A stretch of DNA of 64,000 nucleotides from Marchantia polymorpha subsp. ruderalis (lineage: Eukaryota; Streptophyta; Marchantiopsida; Marchantiales; Marchantiaceae): contig AP031351.1 of NCBI GenBank assembly GCA_037833965.1, forward strand, positions 20,658,501-20,722,500, written 5' to 3'. Below the pieces are notes generated by a model. The model saw nothing but the letters and a program-made list of their open reading frames with translations, was not told the origin of the DNA and ran no database searches. How positions within the stretch are numbered: the stretch's first letter is position 1; the number at the start of each line of letters is the position of its first letter. This document shows positions 27,901 to 42,900 of this stretch, piece after piece. The translations under genes were made by a program, and so were the position numbers.

Positions 27901-30900
27901 AAAGCCACAGCGGGCCAGAAACGAACCAGCCCCGGACCCTAATCCCTAATACTCATGGACCCGGAATGTAAGAAGGAAACCTGGCCATGCCACACAGACA
28001 ATATTTTGTTACGATTGCCAAAAGCGCCATGAGATTGAAGACCATCAGAGAGTTTTGGCATTATCACAAGGCCCGTCAGTGAGGCGGTGGGTGTACAAGA
28101 TCAAGACTCCAGTCATGAAGTCATGATCATGTGAGGGATGATGAAATCTTTGAGATGTGAGAGCGTACATTGAGGTAGAGATGTGAGCTCTTATTGTAGT
28201 CTTCATTTCATGCCTAAAGACGAAAGCCGAGTGATAAAGCTGAAAACAAAATATCGCGATCAGCTTTTCTGGATTTTATTCAGTCCGATGAGGTTTCATC
28301 ACCGTGACCTCAATGGGTTTCCTTCATGACCAAAATCACGGGGGGACAAGCTCAACCATAGTCGGGTGTTTTGGAATTGCGAGGAAAGCCATTTTATCAA
28401 CCTCTTTCTTAAACTCAAAAATTGAGTTGCCTCTTGAACATCAACGCCATATATTTTCTGTATGTGTGTTCCCTCTCCGACTGATGTGATGAACAAGAAG
28501 AAGAGCCTTTCATCGAATTAGAAGGCACATCTTTACGAAGATATAAGCATGGAAGTTGAAGCCCAAAAATTCAAACAGAAGGAGTCGTAATCTCTGCCTT
28601 TTTCTCCGAACTTCAAAATGTTGGCTCGCGTAAATAAGAAGTGTGTGTTTTTAGATGCTGACATATTAAAAAAAAATGCATGTGTTCGACATTCTTCAGC
28701 CACAAAAGAACTATACAAAAATATCATAGACTTAACCAAAAACATATCAAAGTAATTATTTTCAAAAACTGATAAATCAGATGTTAATGAAACATATGTT
28801 TTTCTATCACTTACCATCTAAGATAAATTTGTACGAAGAAAATAACATAGATATGGAAGAAATATATATTACATGCAATTAAAAATAGTAATTGCAGCGT
28901 AACTAGATTTTCTGAATTTTCTTCGAAGTTACTCATCAGATCGATATGCACATGTAGTTCAAATTATGTCTGAGATGTTTAGTTATCTATAGATAAATTT
29001 TTCTTATAAGATGTGTTTATGTTTATGTTTATACTGTTACTACAATAAAGTATATGTATTACACGTGTACATTATACTTTTTACTATATACATGCATTAT
29101 TATCATCTATTTTTAGTGTAGTATATCAGATTATATAGATAAATGATTAGAAGTTCTGATGAAGCAATAGACTCATCACTTTTGCGACTAAAAAGTATTA
29201 AAAAAATTTAACTATCAATGTAAAACAAGGAGTATGTGAATTATGAATCCTGTAAGAATCAATTGAGTGATAATTGCATCATCAAAACTTTATATACAGT
29301 TATCTGTCTCGTTGCTCGTTCTGTTCTTTGACGTTAGAACGATGACATTGCGAGGAGAAACGTGTAACTGTTTATAGTTGTGTAGAACATAGACAAGCAA
29401 ACATGCTTCTTCCGAATAAGTCAGAATCATTCCTAGGCCCCTTTACTACCTTCCTTTTCAAGTCACTTCGAAACCGGCTGAGAAAACTTTCAAATTTATT
29501 AGTGTCAATACTAAACTTTTAACTATAAAAGATGTAACATTGCAGCATTAGATCAGACTCTCTTTGCAATAGATTCAGCTTTCAAAACAAGGATGTTTCA
29601 TAACACCAGCATACTAACGCATGGCTGTATCCCAAACTTGGAAACTCCAGAATCAACAATTTGTCCTTGGCCAATCATATGTACATGAATATCTAATACT
29701 GAGTGCATCTGTACTTTCAATTTACTCATGAATAATGTTGAATAATCTAAAGTTACTCATGAAACAACTAATTCGCTAACAAAAACCACCACCACATTAC
29801 CATTACAGAAATTCACATGCAATGATAGATTGCCCATACCAGCTCACCACCTTAAACAAGATAAGCATAACCAACTGAATTGTCACCTCCGTCAAGGCTG
29901 GACCGCGGACAATAGTAAGCGCGAGCATCCTATCACACAAAAACTAGACCCCACAAAGCCTTTGTTGAATAACCATGGTTTGTAAGACTGTGATCGCCTT
30001 ATTAAATCTTCACAACCAAACATTCCCCAATGCAGACAAGCTCCGTAACATCAAAAGAGCAACAAGCATCTCGAAAACAGAGCTTCTTCCAATCCCGACT
30101 TATTCTCTCTTTATGGTTCCTTTAAATCCACTAGCTGGAGTACTAGGAGAAACAACATCCGGTTAGATATCTCCTACGAATGGTACATTGCTATCTGAAC
30201 AGACACCTTTCGACGAGACAAATCATTTTTTTCTCTAATAATAAAGGTTCAATATTTGTTGCATTCAGATCGTATAAAGTAAACCAAACAAATGAATGGG
30301 ATGATCCCATCAAGTCTTTACATAGATGAAACCAAATGACTGAGATGGGGGACCACACTACCATCACAATGCAAAATGTATGCTACTACACCTCAGATAT
30401 TCAAGTAGTCACTTATATGAGGAGCCTAACAAGAATCAAACCTTACTATGACTGTCCTCTTATAATGGTCTACCGCCAAACTAGTGTTGACACCAGAAAT
30501 GTGTAAAATTGACTAAATACATTATATGCATTGATCTACAGAAAGCTATTTCTCCTATTGTCTAGGTAAGGTGATCTTCTGCAATTTCTCCCACAAGTGT
30601 GTGGTTACATATTGATTGGATAGTCCATGCAATAAGCTTGAGTAAATGATATTACTTGCACACGTTCTTACATATATTTGAAATTTTATGTCTATAGCTT
30701 CACATTGAATCAAATCAATCTTTTTAATCACCTCTATTTGAAATCTTGATTTATAACCCTCCACTTTATCGTGAATCTATATCATTCACTCCAAATAAAT
30801 ATCACAACAACTTTAAAAATGATGTCATACTCCAAACCAAATAATTTTGCATTATTTAAGTAGAAAGCAAGGCATAATCATATGATTTTGTGTAAACGCA

Positions 30901-32454
30901 AATATCAGTTCTTAAATAAAAACATCAAGGATTCCTTCATGCGCCATAATAAAATGCCTGATGCATATAGTATAGAAGCATCAGGAAAATACTCAACCAA
31001 GACAAAATTTTATCACAGAATAATTTAATTCTAGTAATTGTGGTGAGTTTGAATGACTTTATGTATCTGATCTCAAGATCTATAAACATGCATCATGCCC
31101 AGATAACAAGTGTTTGAGCTCTAGTACAGTGAAGTATTTCCACATCCACAAAGAAAAATTACATGGTTTGATGACATAGTGAGTACATCAAAACTGAACT
31201 TGAATCATAAATGCAAGAAGAAAAAATGTGAGAAAGTAATTTGCATAATAAGGTTAAGTATATAATAAAATTATCAAGTATTAAGAATAAACTTTTTATA
31301 AAAAATCTTGCTTTCATGAAATTTTCAAAGATGAATCTATCAACAATCACAAATCTAATCATAAAAAATAGGGATTATTAAACCAGAGATAACTGATATA
31401 GTAATCATCTGAATAGAGAATAAGTTTATACTTGCATAAGAAAAAATTATTTGGTTCAGTCATGTGATCAAAGATTTTCAAGAATTTTTCTCAATTTTTC
31501 AGAATTTTTCTCAAGAATGCAGATTTTGAAGTGAAATATGGATATATATGGCTAAGAATACATTTAAATTAGTTAGGTGGATCAAATAAAATCGAAGAAT
31601 GAAGAATCTATTCTCACTCATGGATCTCCTAGTAAAGCATACTCATCAAGATGCAAAAAAATAATAAAAATCAAAGTTTAATAAGGCTTATATCCAAGTG
31701 TTTTGGGACCAAAAATTTTCATAATCTACTGAATTTCTTTGAATGAAACAGAATTTTTATGTTAGGAAATAAGCTAAAGTTAATGATGAAAAAAAAATTC
31801 CGTATACATAAAGACTTGTACTTAAAAATACTAATTTTTGAATGCAGACAATAAAAATTTAAAAAAAATCTGTACAATATATATCTAACCAGATTACGAT
31901 GATCTATAATATTTATATCATAAGTACAATGAAATTCATAATTTTTCATTGCTGATACATATATTCTGAAGCATGTCAAGAAGAAAATTCAACTTATCAC
32001 AAAAAAGTTAATGGACATAAGAGCTTCAACATGACAAAAACTGAAATTTTTTTAAATAAGTTTTTTTTTCAAATTAAATTTTTCAATTTTTCAATGATGA
32101 TTTTTTTACAAATTGTGACAATATAAGAGAAAAAACTTTAACAAAAAAAGTATCTTGATAAAGATTCACGCGGATCATTCTATACATATGGATATTTTAT
32201 ATAATTAGAATTATAAAAGTTTTATATTTCATCTGCAAAAATAATCAAATAGATTATATCTTCATGAAAATTGATGTCAATAATATCTTCATTATGTAGC
32301 TTGTTCAAATAAGGATTAAAAAAAATGTTAGTCATAATATCATTAACAATTAGCAACAGAAAATCTTTCATAAAGATTGATCATACCAACTCAATTTTAT
32401 GTGATGATAAAACTTACATTTAATAATATTCTAAATTCGCGTGGATGATATGTG
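27900..32454. other. Intergenic DNA without recognised genes
   Basis: Composition is intermediate to about 28600, AT-rich to 29300, intermediate to 30600 and AT-rich again after that. ORFs of 60-95 codons (such as - 28533-28817 and + 29975-30166) show no known motif. Nothing else is supported. Confidence 0.45.
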
Positions 32455-32700
32455 TGTTGAGGTTAACTCCCGTTAAAGAGTAAACTCAAATACTAGCTAA
32501 AAAAAGCTATGAGGTCTTTGGTGCTTGAGTATTTATACCCCAAGGTTTGTATATTACTTGAAACATTCATTCAGTACACTCTCATGCATGCACTTCCTTG
32601 CAGACGTAGCGCTTTGTGGTGAACCACGTTACATCTTGGTGTCGGCTGTATATTGTCACTTGATTGTTGTGTGTTTGTGATTCTTGGTCAAGTGCTAACA
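32455..32700 (+). mobile_element. Solo LTR of a copia element
   Basis: This 246-bp block begins TGTTGAGGTTAACTC and ends GTGCTAACA, so it has TG...CA ends. It contains a TATA-like TATTTATA near 32530 and the copia U5 motif GTGAACCACGTTACATCTTG. The five bases before it (ATGTG) and after it (ATGCG) match at four of five positions, which fits an old target-site duplication. No internal copia sequence adjoins it, so it is probably a solo LTR. Confidence 0.75.
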
Positions 32701-35150
32701 ATGCGAGCAGTTTTACATATACTCATATATAATATTTCATAAGCAGTTCATGATAAATTTGACTTCATCATTGATGGAGAGAAGAAAATAATTGATAATA
32801 AACATAATTATAATCAAGTTGACAAAATAACACATGGTAGGAAGTACAAGAACACAAGTTTGCTTTATTTAAAACTCTAATTGCATCATATATGGCTTTT
32901 GCAAGCACATTTATTTAATAATTGCAATCCTAATCTAATTTAATATAGTTAAACAAATCAAAAGTAAAAGAAATCAAGATCAAAGTTAATTCTAACAATT
33001 CATTTTGAACTTTTGAGTGGATTATGATCATTATAAATACCTATATGATCACTTGAAGAAAATATATAGAAAGAAATAGAATATACATCTCACAAATTAT
33101 CATGCATTAGTTTATAGTTTTCATCAACCTTCTCATCTTGTACATAGTTAAATTAGTATAAATTCTTATGCACATCATTAAAAACAAGGTGATACAAATT
33201 GCTTTGCTATGATAAATTGAAATAATATATTTTTTTTCAGTTGCATCAATAGATATTGAATTGATAAGAGATTGAAATAAGTCATAAAAATATTTTCACC
33301 ATTGTTGTTATATGGATCACCTTGATGTATCAAGCATGTGTTAAATCAACATAACATTACTGTTCAATATTTGTGAAAATAAAGCCAAAAATTTTCCTTG
33401 CCACGCTCAAATATTATACCTTAAATATAAATTCAAACAAATATAACATTTATCAAAATTCAATCATCCATTTAATAAATATGACTATGTCATTCATGTA
33501 AAATTTGTCATTAAAGATTCATTATCATTATTTATAATATAGGAATTAAGTTCATTGTGAATGAAATTTTTAACATTTATAATCTTATCAAATTTTGCAT
33601 AAAAATATCAATGAAGGTGCTTCAATCCACCAGTCTATATCAATTTTTTTTGGAAATCAATTCCTGAGCCAAAATTTTATTTTAAGTTTCATTTATTTCT
33701 TCAAAATTTAAAATTTTATGTTGTTACAACATTCATTTGATATATATTTGAAATAAATATTGAAGTAAGATATAATATTTTAGTGTAATTTCATAGTGAA
33801 ATGATTGAAATCAAAAGCCTGATGTTGAGATTTTTTTTCAATAAAATTAATAATCGCATTTGAATTATGATAGCATACTCAATTGATGACATTTTATTTT
33901 ATTTTTAAACGCCAAAAATTCTAAAAAAAAAAGAAAAATTAATAAGAAAATATGTTTGAAATGATTAAAATTTACAAATCCATATTTTAAAAGTTAACTT
34001 TGAATATTTTTGATTGATTGAATTCATCTTAGTAAATTTGGAAAAGACTGATTTGTTCAATGATATAGGCTTTACAAAATACAATCAGTCAAATCAAAAC
34101 ATATCAAAACATAAGTTAAAGTAATTTTTTTCTAAATTCATAATTAATCATCCAGATAATTTCACAAAATTTCAGTTTCAGTCAAGATTGAAGCAAGTTG
34201 CATTAAGATTTTTATTTCCATTTATTATCAAATTTATTAATAAAAATTAAATGTTATATATAACTGCAAAAACTATATATTGAAAGCTTAAATAAATTCT
34301 AATCTTCATACATTTTTTGAAATAATTTTAACTCTTCAATTAGAAATATTTAACATTGACATGTAACAATGACTTGAACAATAATAATGAAAGTATTGAC
34401 TAATGTAACCAATATACTTCAACTATCTAAATTAAACAGTGTAAAATAATATCCACTAAAATCATCATTGATTGATTGTAAATTCATAAAATATACTACA
34501 TGTATAACAATGAAAATATTATGAATAAAATAATGTAAAAAATTATTGTAATCTCATTCACTCATTCATTAACATGCTAATTTCAATAACTTTATATTAC
34601 TTTAAATCCAGAATGAAAATCAATGAAATGCATGTATGACAATGAAGTTGAAAGCTTGGGTGCAAGTTGTAATGATACGTAAATCATCTCGTAGATTGCA
34701 TCAGGGCTGGCACCATCAGGTTTTTTCCAATCAGTTTCATAAAGGTTTTTCTAAAAAACCCGTAATTATTTATTGGCAGAGATCTGGGTTCTTAATTTAA
34801 TTCTATTACTAGTCGAGGCTGTTGCGGTCTTTAATATAATAACAAGCGAGATACATTACTAGTGTGATTCTGAGTTTAAAAATTATTGAAATGGAAGCGA
34901 TCGAAGTCGAATTCATTTGGATTTGTTCATTCAAAATTTCACAACAGTTGATTAAGACGAACAATCAGCACTTCTCAGAGAGTATCAATAATCCATAATT
35001 ATGTGATGTTGAGGACGAGTTTGGTTTTGATAGATTCGATAATGAATTCCTAGAAGCAGGAGCTATTTCTTACTACACTGTTCTGTACTAATCAGGTAGT
35101 AATAGTCTAATACAATTGATTAAAACGATTGCTAAAATCAGGTATTTAAA
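32701..35150. other. Very AT-rich DNA without genes
   Basis: Stops occur in all frames and no motif is seen. It is probably old repeat DNA. Confidence 0.5.
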
Positions 35151-36800
35151 GTATTTTAAATCAACCCGAAATTATTTTCGATAAAAATGGGGTCTTTTCC
35201 ACCTCTGGATTGCATGCATGCTTGCTGGGTTTGTAACGTTGTGATGTACAGAAAAAGTGAAATGTGCTGAAACAATGTCAAGTGATCACTTGGCCGACCC
35301 CACCACTTGGCGTTTGATGTGTACTGGATCGAAGGGCAGGTTCGGGTCAGAAGTGGCAAAGGTCGGGGACTGAAATCAACGCATGAGCCCCAAGGGACAG
35401 ACGCCCGCCCCCTATCATGCTTCGAACCATTGTCACGCAGTGCTCGGGGTCGGATTCTCTCCGGCTGGCAAAGCCCAGTTGGAAAAAGGGCCCGAGTGAC
35501 ACCGCATAGGACGAACAGCATGAGTACCTGCCGAGGGCAGTAAATCGGCGAAGCCCCACATTTGGTTTGCGGCCCACGTCGACTACCAGATTGCTGTTTA
35601 TTGACAAACAAATATAATTCTCCGCATCATTTCAAATCATTTCGAAGAGCTTTGGATCTCGCATCACGAGATGAGAGAAGAACACTCTGCCCGTGGTGAA
35701 CGAGGTATCGATCCTTCCTCAGCGGCGTCACTCAGAAGTGAAACCAAACGATCAAGTTCAGAATTGTGAGCGAGGACGAAGGATACATAGAAATGGCGAA
35801 TTCAATCCACCCTAAGGAGATGGTTGTGCCTTCCGTGGAGAACCGGTATTGAGCCAGACTCATACAACACTTGCCCATTTTGCTCTGAGCCTTTGGTCCT
35901 TGTTGTCCTTAGATCAAACAAATGATTACCTTGACTTCAATTGTCCTTGGACCATAGTATGTGGAACGTTGTGAGTTCACATCTTTCAAATCACTTCGCA
36001 GATTCTGAAGCTCTGGTGCAAGAGAGTTGAGGGGTGATGGGTAATCCATCTGACCTTGTTGAAGTTGCATAACTACATGTGCCTGATTCTTCTGTAGATA
36101 GCTCAAGTCAAGTCATGGAGACAGTTATATACTAATCCTAATCGACGAGGATTGTGAGGAGAGAAAGAATAATTCTCAGGATTGAACGCATCAGTTGGAC
36201 GAAGCTTTTTTTCTCACTGTATGAAAAGTTCGTACAAGTCTGACCGTTCTCATGTTTCGTGTACCTCATCCGCAAAAGTACTCGAATTGCTCATTCTCGG
36301 AGCCGGAAAACTCTTGCTTACTCCAAGAATCTTACCCATTGATGAGACTGCTCTGAAATGTCTTAAAAAATACGATTTTTCGGAGATGATTTTATGCATG
36401 TGGATCCAGTACCTGACACGGTAATTTCCAACTTCTAGCACACCCACGACTTCCATCAATCTTGTTCCTCGTCTCCTGCCAAGACAGGATGAGTTGGCGT
36501 GTCATCCATCGCACTCCTTTCATATCTTGTCATACAGCACATCCGACAGCTCCAGCACCGGACCTCGACACATCATTGGACACGGGGGTTGATCAAGGCG
36601 GACGCCGTCATCAATTTAAGTTGATGACAATTCCACGCCTCAACAACGGGCTTGATGACGCTAGTCTACATAGACCTACTGCGCTCGAGGCGGTCAATCC
36701 AAGGAGGAATGTAACTAGAAAACGTCCAACATTAAATAATAGACATTTTCGGTGCAGATGTCCGCTTCTGACCGGGCTGAGGATTCGGAATTTCTTTTAA
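35150..36800. other. GC-richer pocket with unassigned ORFs
   Basis: Positions 35280-35600 are GC-rich and open on both strands (- 35156-35611, 151 codons; + 35307-35543). Further ORFs lie at - 35909-36106, + 36182-36424 and + 36462-36800. I do not recognise any of these proteins. The stretch may be a decayed gene or a captured fragment. The - ORF at 35909-36106, rich in Gln and Leu, has the look of a coding exon but has no identified partner. Confidence 0.3.
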
Positions 36801-39800
36801 CGTGCTCTGCTGATAACACATTCATCATCGATAGACCGTTTTCATACTGCTATTCTACTGTCTTCGGCTGGATGCTAAACAGACTTTGCCATGCTTTCAA
36901 AAACTAAGACGATGCCTTCGTATAGTACTCAAGTAACTGAGGACGTTTTCCATGGTTTTTCGAGCAGGTGCCCCGGGACGACGCAGGTTCTTTAGCACAA
37001 TAACCTGTATATTGTAAGAAACTGCTTACTGGAACACTTGCTAAGCTTTGCGTGACATGTACACACCATAGAGAGTTAGACCAAATCTTTGAGAACTGAG
37101 ATAAGATACTGACAGTCTTCTTAGCGTCATCATTCGTGTAATGAGCCGTTTATTTTTCTGAAGATAATTTGAAACAATACAGCTTCACCATGTAAAGCTT
37201 AAGTACTCGTGTATTTCTGAGCCGTTCCATTGTAATAAGCTACCCGTAGAGCACTGCTAGGAGGTACCGAGTGTACGCAACTTTCGCTACGATCGGCGAA
37301 GGGAATGAATTGGAAGCCCTTCTGACAAATCGGCTCCCTAGAAGAATGTACACTTGGCGATATGCTTCCACAAGGTCTGGAGTACATGGCAACTAAATAA
37401 CCTCAAACAGACGACGTGGTTGTTCTCGCATACTCACTCTACGCAATCACTTCAAATTAAATTGATGCAATACGTACATCAGCATATGCCCATACAAACA
37501 TTTTCGATTGTATGGGGATTAAACACCGTTTGCAGGCGATCCATACAAATTTTGGATTGTAGAAGTTGGAGGACACAAGCTAATAGCGGTGTAAGAAAGA
37601 TCATCGTGAGTGGATATGATCGAAGCAGGTTCAAAAACACTACATAAGCAAACCTGATACATGGAAAGGAGTCATGCACTCTGTAAAAAAGATTGCGGAA
37701 AAACTGTCGACTTTTATTGCACGGCAGAACGAATACCTACACCTCACTTTCTTCTTCCATGTCTGTACTTCGATTACTTTCATGAACTTAACACGAAAAG
37801 TAGAAAAAGAACATGGTAAACGCACGACTACTGAGAAGCTTGACCAAGCTCTATCTCAAATGCAAACGTTTTGAGAAAACTTGACAAGAGCTTCGCAGGC
37901 TTGGACGCTGAGCCCTACCCAACCTGACTCTTAGGCCACGTAGATGGATTTAAAAAAAGAGCTCGTATACACTAACGGGAAAACTCTTCAAATTCAACAT
38001 CTGTAATTTCTCCCAAAAGAGAGCAGTTTAGATAGACTGGGGACCAGGTAGTAAGTGAAAGTAGATATGTCCTTACAGTGCATTGACCTCAAAATCTCCT
38101 GGGCTGACGTTATCTACGCATAAAACTTCGATAGTCAAACCCATGAATTCAATTCCCCGTTGACTAAAGTGACACAATAGTTGAGGACGTTATAACTCAG
38201 AACATCTGGCAGACAAATGTCACCCAGATGCATTTGCCATCTACCTAGTAGTTCGAAGCCTGCCAGTATCAATTCCAATAGTTAGCAAACTAATACTTTT
38301 CAGACCTGACAATCGAAGTCTAAGAAGGAAGTTCGTTTGCATATGGACATCCTCGACTATCATAAGTAGTATCTACGAGGTCTAATAACATCAAGATGGA
38401 GTCGCCGGAGGAGAAAAATCTCACCACTTGTTTCTGCGGAATCCTGCTTCTTGCCATAAGTAATACACAACTCTCCTACGACCCCATTTCCACCATACTG
38501 GACCGCCGACATAAGGTTTCCTGTTAATGCGCTTTCCTGTCATAGAAATTCTCTGATCATAATTAGTACTCAGTGTAGCATGTAATATGGAGGTGAACAA
38601 TCATTGAAAACCTTAGGCATATAGCAATGACAGGCTATGAATCCACACACTAACTGAATCTCCAGGTCAACTCTGGGACAGAACATTACAAACGTTCAAA
38701 GTGAGTGTACAGCAGTAAGATTTTGTCGCTCCTACAGTAGTTCCAGAACAAAAGTGCTTCGAGTAAGTAAGAACGAATAGTCATAGAAGACAGCTCCGAT
38801 GACTAAGCTGGCATCGAGTAAAACGTATGTACAATCGAAACTAAAAAAAAGATTTCACAGATGGTTCTCCCAAAAATTATAAGTTATCTTTCACAAAAGC
38901 GCCCAAAAGAGAGCAATTTCAGCCCAAATTGACATCGAAACCAAACGTTCTTGCCGAGTTTTTCAATGGAATTGGAAAACTTACTCGAAGCATGATATCT
39001 GTATGTCATTGTATCCATGGTTTGTCAGTACACAAGAAATGTTTCTAGTTAGATGTATGCAATCGTAGTGCGGAAAGTTTTGAAGAAGTGAAAACATCAC
39101 TGAGTGTTAGGGAATTAAAATCAATCTGGGAAGGTAACCCCAAGATTAAATTGAACACGATTGACATGCCGCTCCGTTTTGAAAGGAAGCTACCAGTAAA
39201 CCAAGTACAAAAGCGAAAACCTTAACAAAAGGCATCAACATAGCTGGCAAAACGCAACCAACTCAAGTTAGGTGGGCTGACTGCCATGGCAGCATAACAT
39301 AAATAGCAGAGAGGCCTTATACTTGCCATGCATTTGTAGGAATAAGAAAATCAGATGCACGATCTTGATACATATGTAAAGCACTGCACAAGGATCAGAC
39401 TAGACACCATATCAATTTTACAAGCGCAAAATTTCACATATTTATACATTCTAAATTTGCTGAGGTGAAGCTCATAAACATACATAAAACAGTAACAAAT
39501 GTAACTATATCTAAAGAATGTGCTATACTATTCTAACTCAGTTACAATTCTTGACCTCGACTACACGAGGGAGTCCATCCTAGACTTTGCAATTCTGTGT
39601 CCTCCAACAGGTAGCCGTAGCTAGCAAGATGTACCGTTGATGGCAGTGAATACGAGGCAGCCTCATACTGCCAATTACCTTCACACAAAGAACTGGATAA
39701 GGAGCTCCTCTTTCCAGTGATGTGGCAAGGTTTCAACACCATCTGTGCCCGTGCAAGCGGCACATTCACTCCCTTTAACAAAAGCGGCCAACTGCCCCTT

Positions 39801-39935
39801 CGGTTAAAGAAGTTGAACACACAAGCACCTTGGTGTCACTTGCTTTGTTTTGATTGACTTTAACCCAAACATGAAGGAGTTCCAATGGGCTGCCCAACTT
39901 GTTCAGACGGTGATGACTCCAGTTGCTGATCCAGC
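36800..39935. other. Region downstream of the HDA15-like gene
   Basis: No gene is recognised. Short ORFs at + 37674-37874 and - 37199-37387 have no known motif. The part near 39542-39935 should include the 3' untranslated region of the deacetylase gene; an ORF there (- 39542-39820) is not homologous to the family C-terminus. Confidence 0.4.
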
Positions 39936-42900
39936 TCACCTAAGAGAAGCTCTGCAGCGTAGTATTGCATCCCGCCACCACGGGGGAGGAAGTGACAAGG
40001 AAAACTCGTTACTAAAGCTACACATGTTTTGTGGAGATATAAAAGTTTAAAATTAAAACTAAACTTCCACAAACGTTCAAACAGTAGGGGATATTACTCC
40101 ATTATCAAATACAACAAATATTAAAATCAAAGGAAGAAATCACTTGATAACTGAGGCCGAAAAAGGAAAGGGGAATTCGTATATCCTTTGTATGTAAAAG
40201 GGGTAAACGTATATATAGCACAATTGGAGATTGCAACGTGTTTTAAAGCACAACAATTCCTAAATATGGACCTGGGTTAGCATCTCATTGCCATGGCTTA
40301 TGTTGAATAGACAACGAGCTTTTTTCTCGTCGACAGACTGAGGTCGCTGGACCAAATAGAATAGTTATTGAAAAAAAGACGATGTCCCTACCCTACTTTT
40401 AAACTGGTGCTTGCCTTCAGTAGCAGAGACGTTGATCCATAAGCTCACTTAAAGCGGAAAGAAGCTTGGAATGTAGCAATCGCTTATATCAAGAAATTGA
40501 CCATGAAAACTCATCCAATCATGTTTCATTACATGCTCTAGTCAAAAGGATAAATGAAGGAGATGTAAGCATTTCCCTGAAACCTTGAGTGTTAACGCTT
40601 ACCTTTCCTGTGTCCTCTGGATGACATTCGTGCCAAGTGCTGCACAAATAAAGGTATCTGCAAACAGGGCCAGTACTGGGATTGAACGGCAAATACATCG
40701 AACATTGAGAGCGCTCCAGCTTCAGTTGGCTGTAGATTATCTGGAAGCGGTCCTGGATTATCACCTAAAAGGACCTGCAAGACGTCAAGAATTTTTTGAT
40801 CCAGCAAGGGCAGATCAGATGATGCCTTCTTTCTAGGGACAAAGCACGAAGAAAGACAAGACAAGATACTGACGACTGTTACATGTACCGCGTATGTAAA
40901 CCCAAGAACGCTATTTCCTCGCAAGATTCATACCTTGATCACGGCTGTTGCTGAAGCCGAAATAGAGCGCAAATTATATCTGAAAGCGCATTGACATAGT
41001 GTCTGTAAGTTTATAGGTCCAAAATTCCATCTTTACATCAAGCACAATACAAGCATGATGAAAGCGATAACCAAAACGCACGTAAATGATGTCAAAAAGC
41101 ATTAGTCAAAAAACGCTCACCCTCCTTCTAACACGACAAGCATCTTCCCTCCGGACAAAGAACTCAGAAGAGAGGTCATGTGGGCATATCCAGATGGAGT
41201 GACCTGCACAAGAAGAATAAAAGTACTAAAAAATTATATACAGTACCCTGATAGGAACAAACCGATCATGCCACAACATGATCCATGTTGTGAATTCGTC
41301 TTGTCCATGTGTAAAACACCAAACACTGAAATGCATCCATCCACCGAACAACGACGAAGTAATCAGGGAGTAAACCTACCTCGCAACCACCAAGTGGATC
41401 ACCCCTGGCAGCATCAAATCCTGCTGAAATGATTGTCATATCTGGAGCAAACTGCTTTGCTGTAGAACATGATGGAGATGGAGTCCTCAGTTAAACAGAA
41501 GAAACTGAATCGAGTAAAAAACATTAAGAAAAAGGAAATGGGACACGGATTCAAAGTAACATGATATTTGCTCCAATTGGATCTGACATCAGAGAAAGTT
41601 GCAAGACTTGACTGTAACCAAAACTGATGTGTACCTATTGGGAGAACAATGTGCAAGAAGGCATAAATGTAGTCATTGTCTCCAATTCCACTGCACATCC
41701 ACGGTATGTTTACTGAAGAACCCTCACCATTTCCAACGCCTACCTGCGCGAGATGCAATCTGTGATAAGCTTAAAGGGAACCAATTCATTTTAATGGATT
41801 CGATCCCGATATAGAAACAGTCAAGCTGAGCACTAAATTAGAAACTCTGCATGTAACCAGGAACTTCTCCACTTTAGCCTGCTTTATCAAGTACACATTC
41901 GCAGGGCCTGACTATGTAACATCCCCAATATGGGAATTGATAGTCATAATTTTTAGAACAGTAGGAATCTCATATAATAGATAATAGATAATAAAGATTT
42001 GAATTACGATCAAATCCCAGTGAATGAGCATGAATATGGAGAGAGGACGGAAGTGAAAGCAGGCACGGTGGTGAGAACTAAGCTTAGTGTAGGATATTGA
42101 TAACATTTGAAATAAAACATATCATCCGCAAGGGCTTCACAAGGAGATCGACGAACCGGGAGTCACAAACATAGGGGCTCTAATTAGAACATGGCTTAAA
42201 ATAGTCAGAAGAAAAGGTATAACCTTTGCGCTTTTCACATTTGTTGTCGAGGTGCAAGTTGAAAGAATTCATGGAAAGAAGCCGCTGAAGTTACTATCTA
42301 GTTGCAGCAGTAGGAGGAGTTTTTGGGCTAATCCGCGTTCATTATAGTTATGTGATTACCCTAAATTTCTGTTTGAAAGTTATTTATTTCTTCGAAATGC
42401 CCAAATTAGGTCGCACATTTGCACGTTTATGAATTTTTTTCATACGCGGAAGGACAGCGCGTACTGGACCCAATGATTTGAATTTATTGGACAGCTACAA
42501 AACAGGTCCAAAACATTGCAAACGATACATGGCATAGCATTCAATCTGAAGAAGTACGGCATGCAGAGAGTGAAGAGAACAAAAGTAATTAGGAAGTTGC
42601 AGAAAGGGGCAACGAACCAAGGGATGTAGTGCACGAGTAGCAGATAAAATAGAACAAAAATTAGTTATAAAACCACCTAATGCATACGAACTGACAGACC
42701 TTGTGCGGTTTGGTTTGGTTTGGTCTCTTAGTCCGATGCGAGAAAAGGAACCAGGGACCGTTGAATAAGCTATGTGTGTGTTGAAGGTGGGTGTCAAATT
42801 GGGTAGTTGCATCAATGAAATAGACAAATGCAAGTGAACCGAAATGAAAGTGGTACGAAGCTGATACACAAACGTCAAACTAAATAGGAACCTGTTTGCA

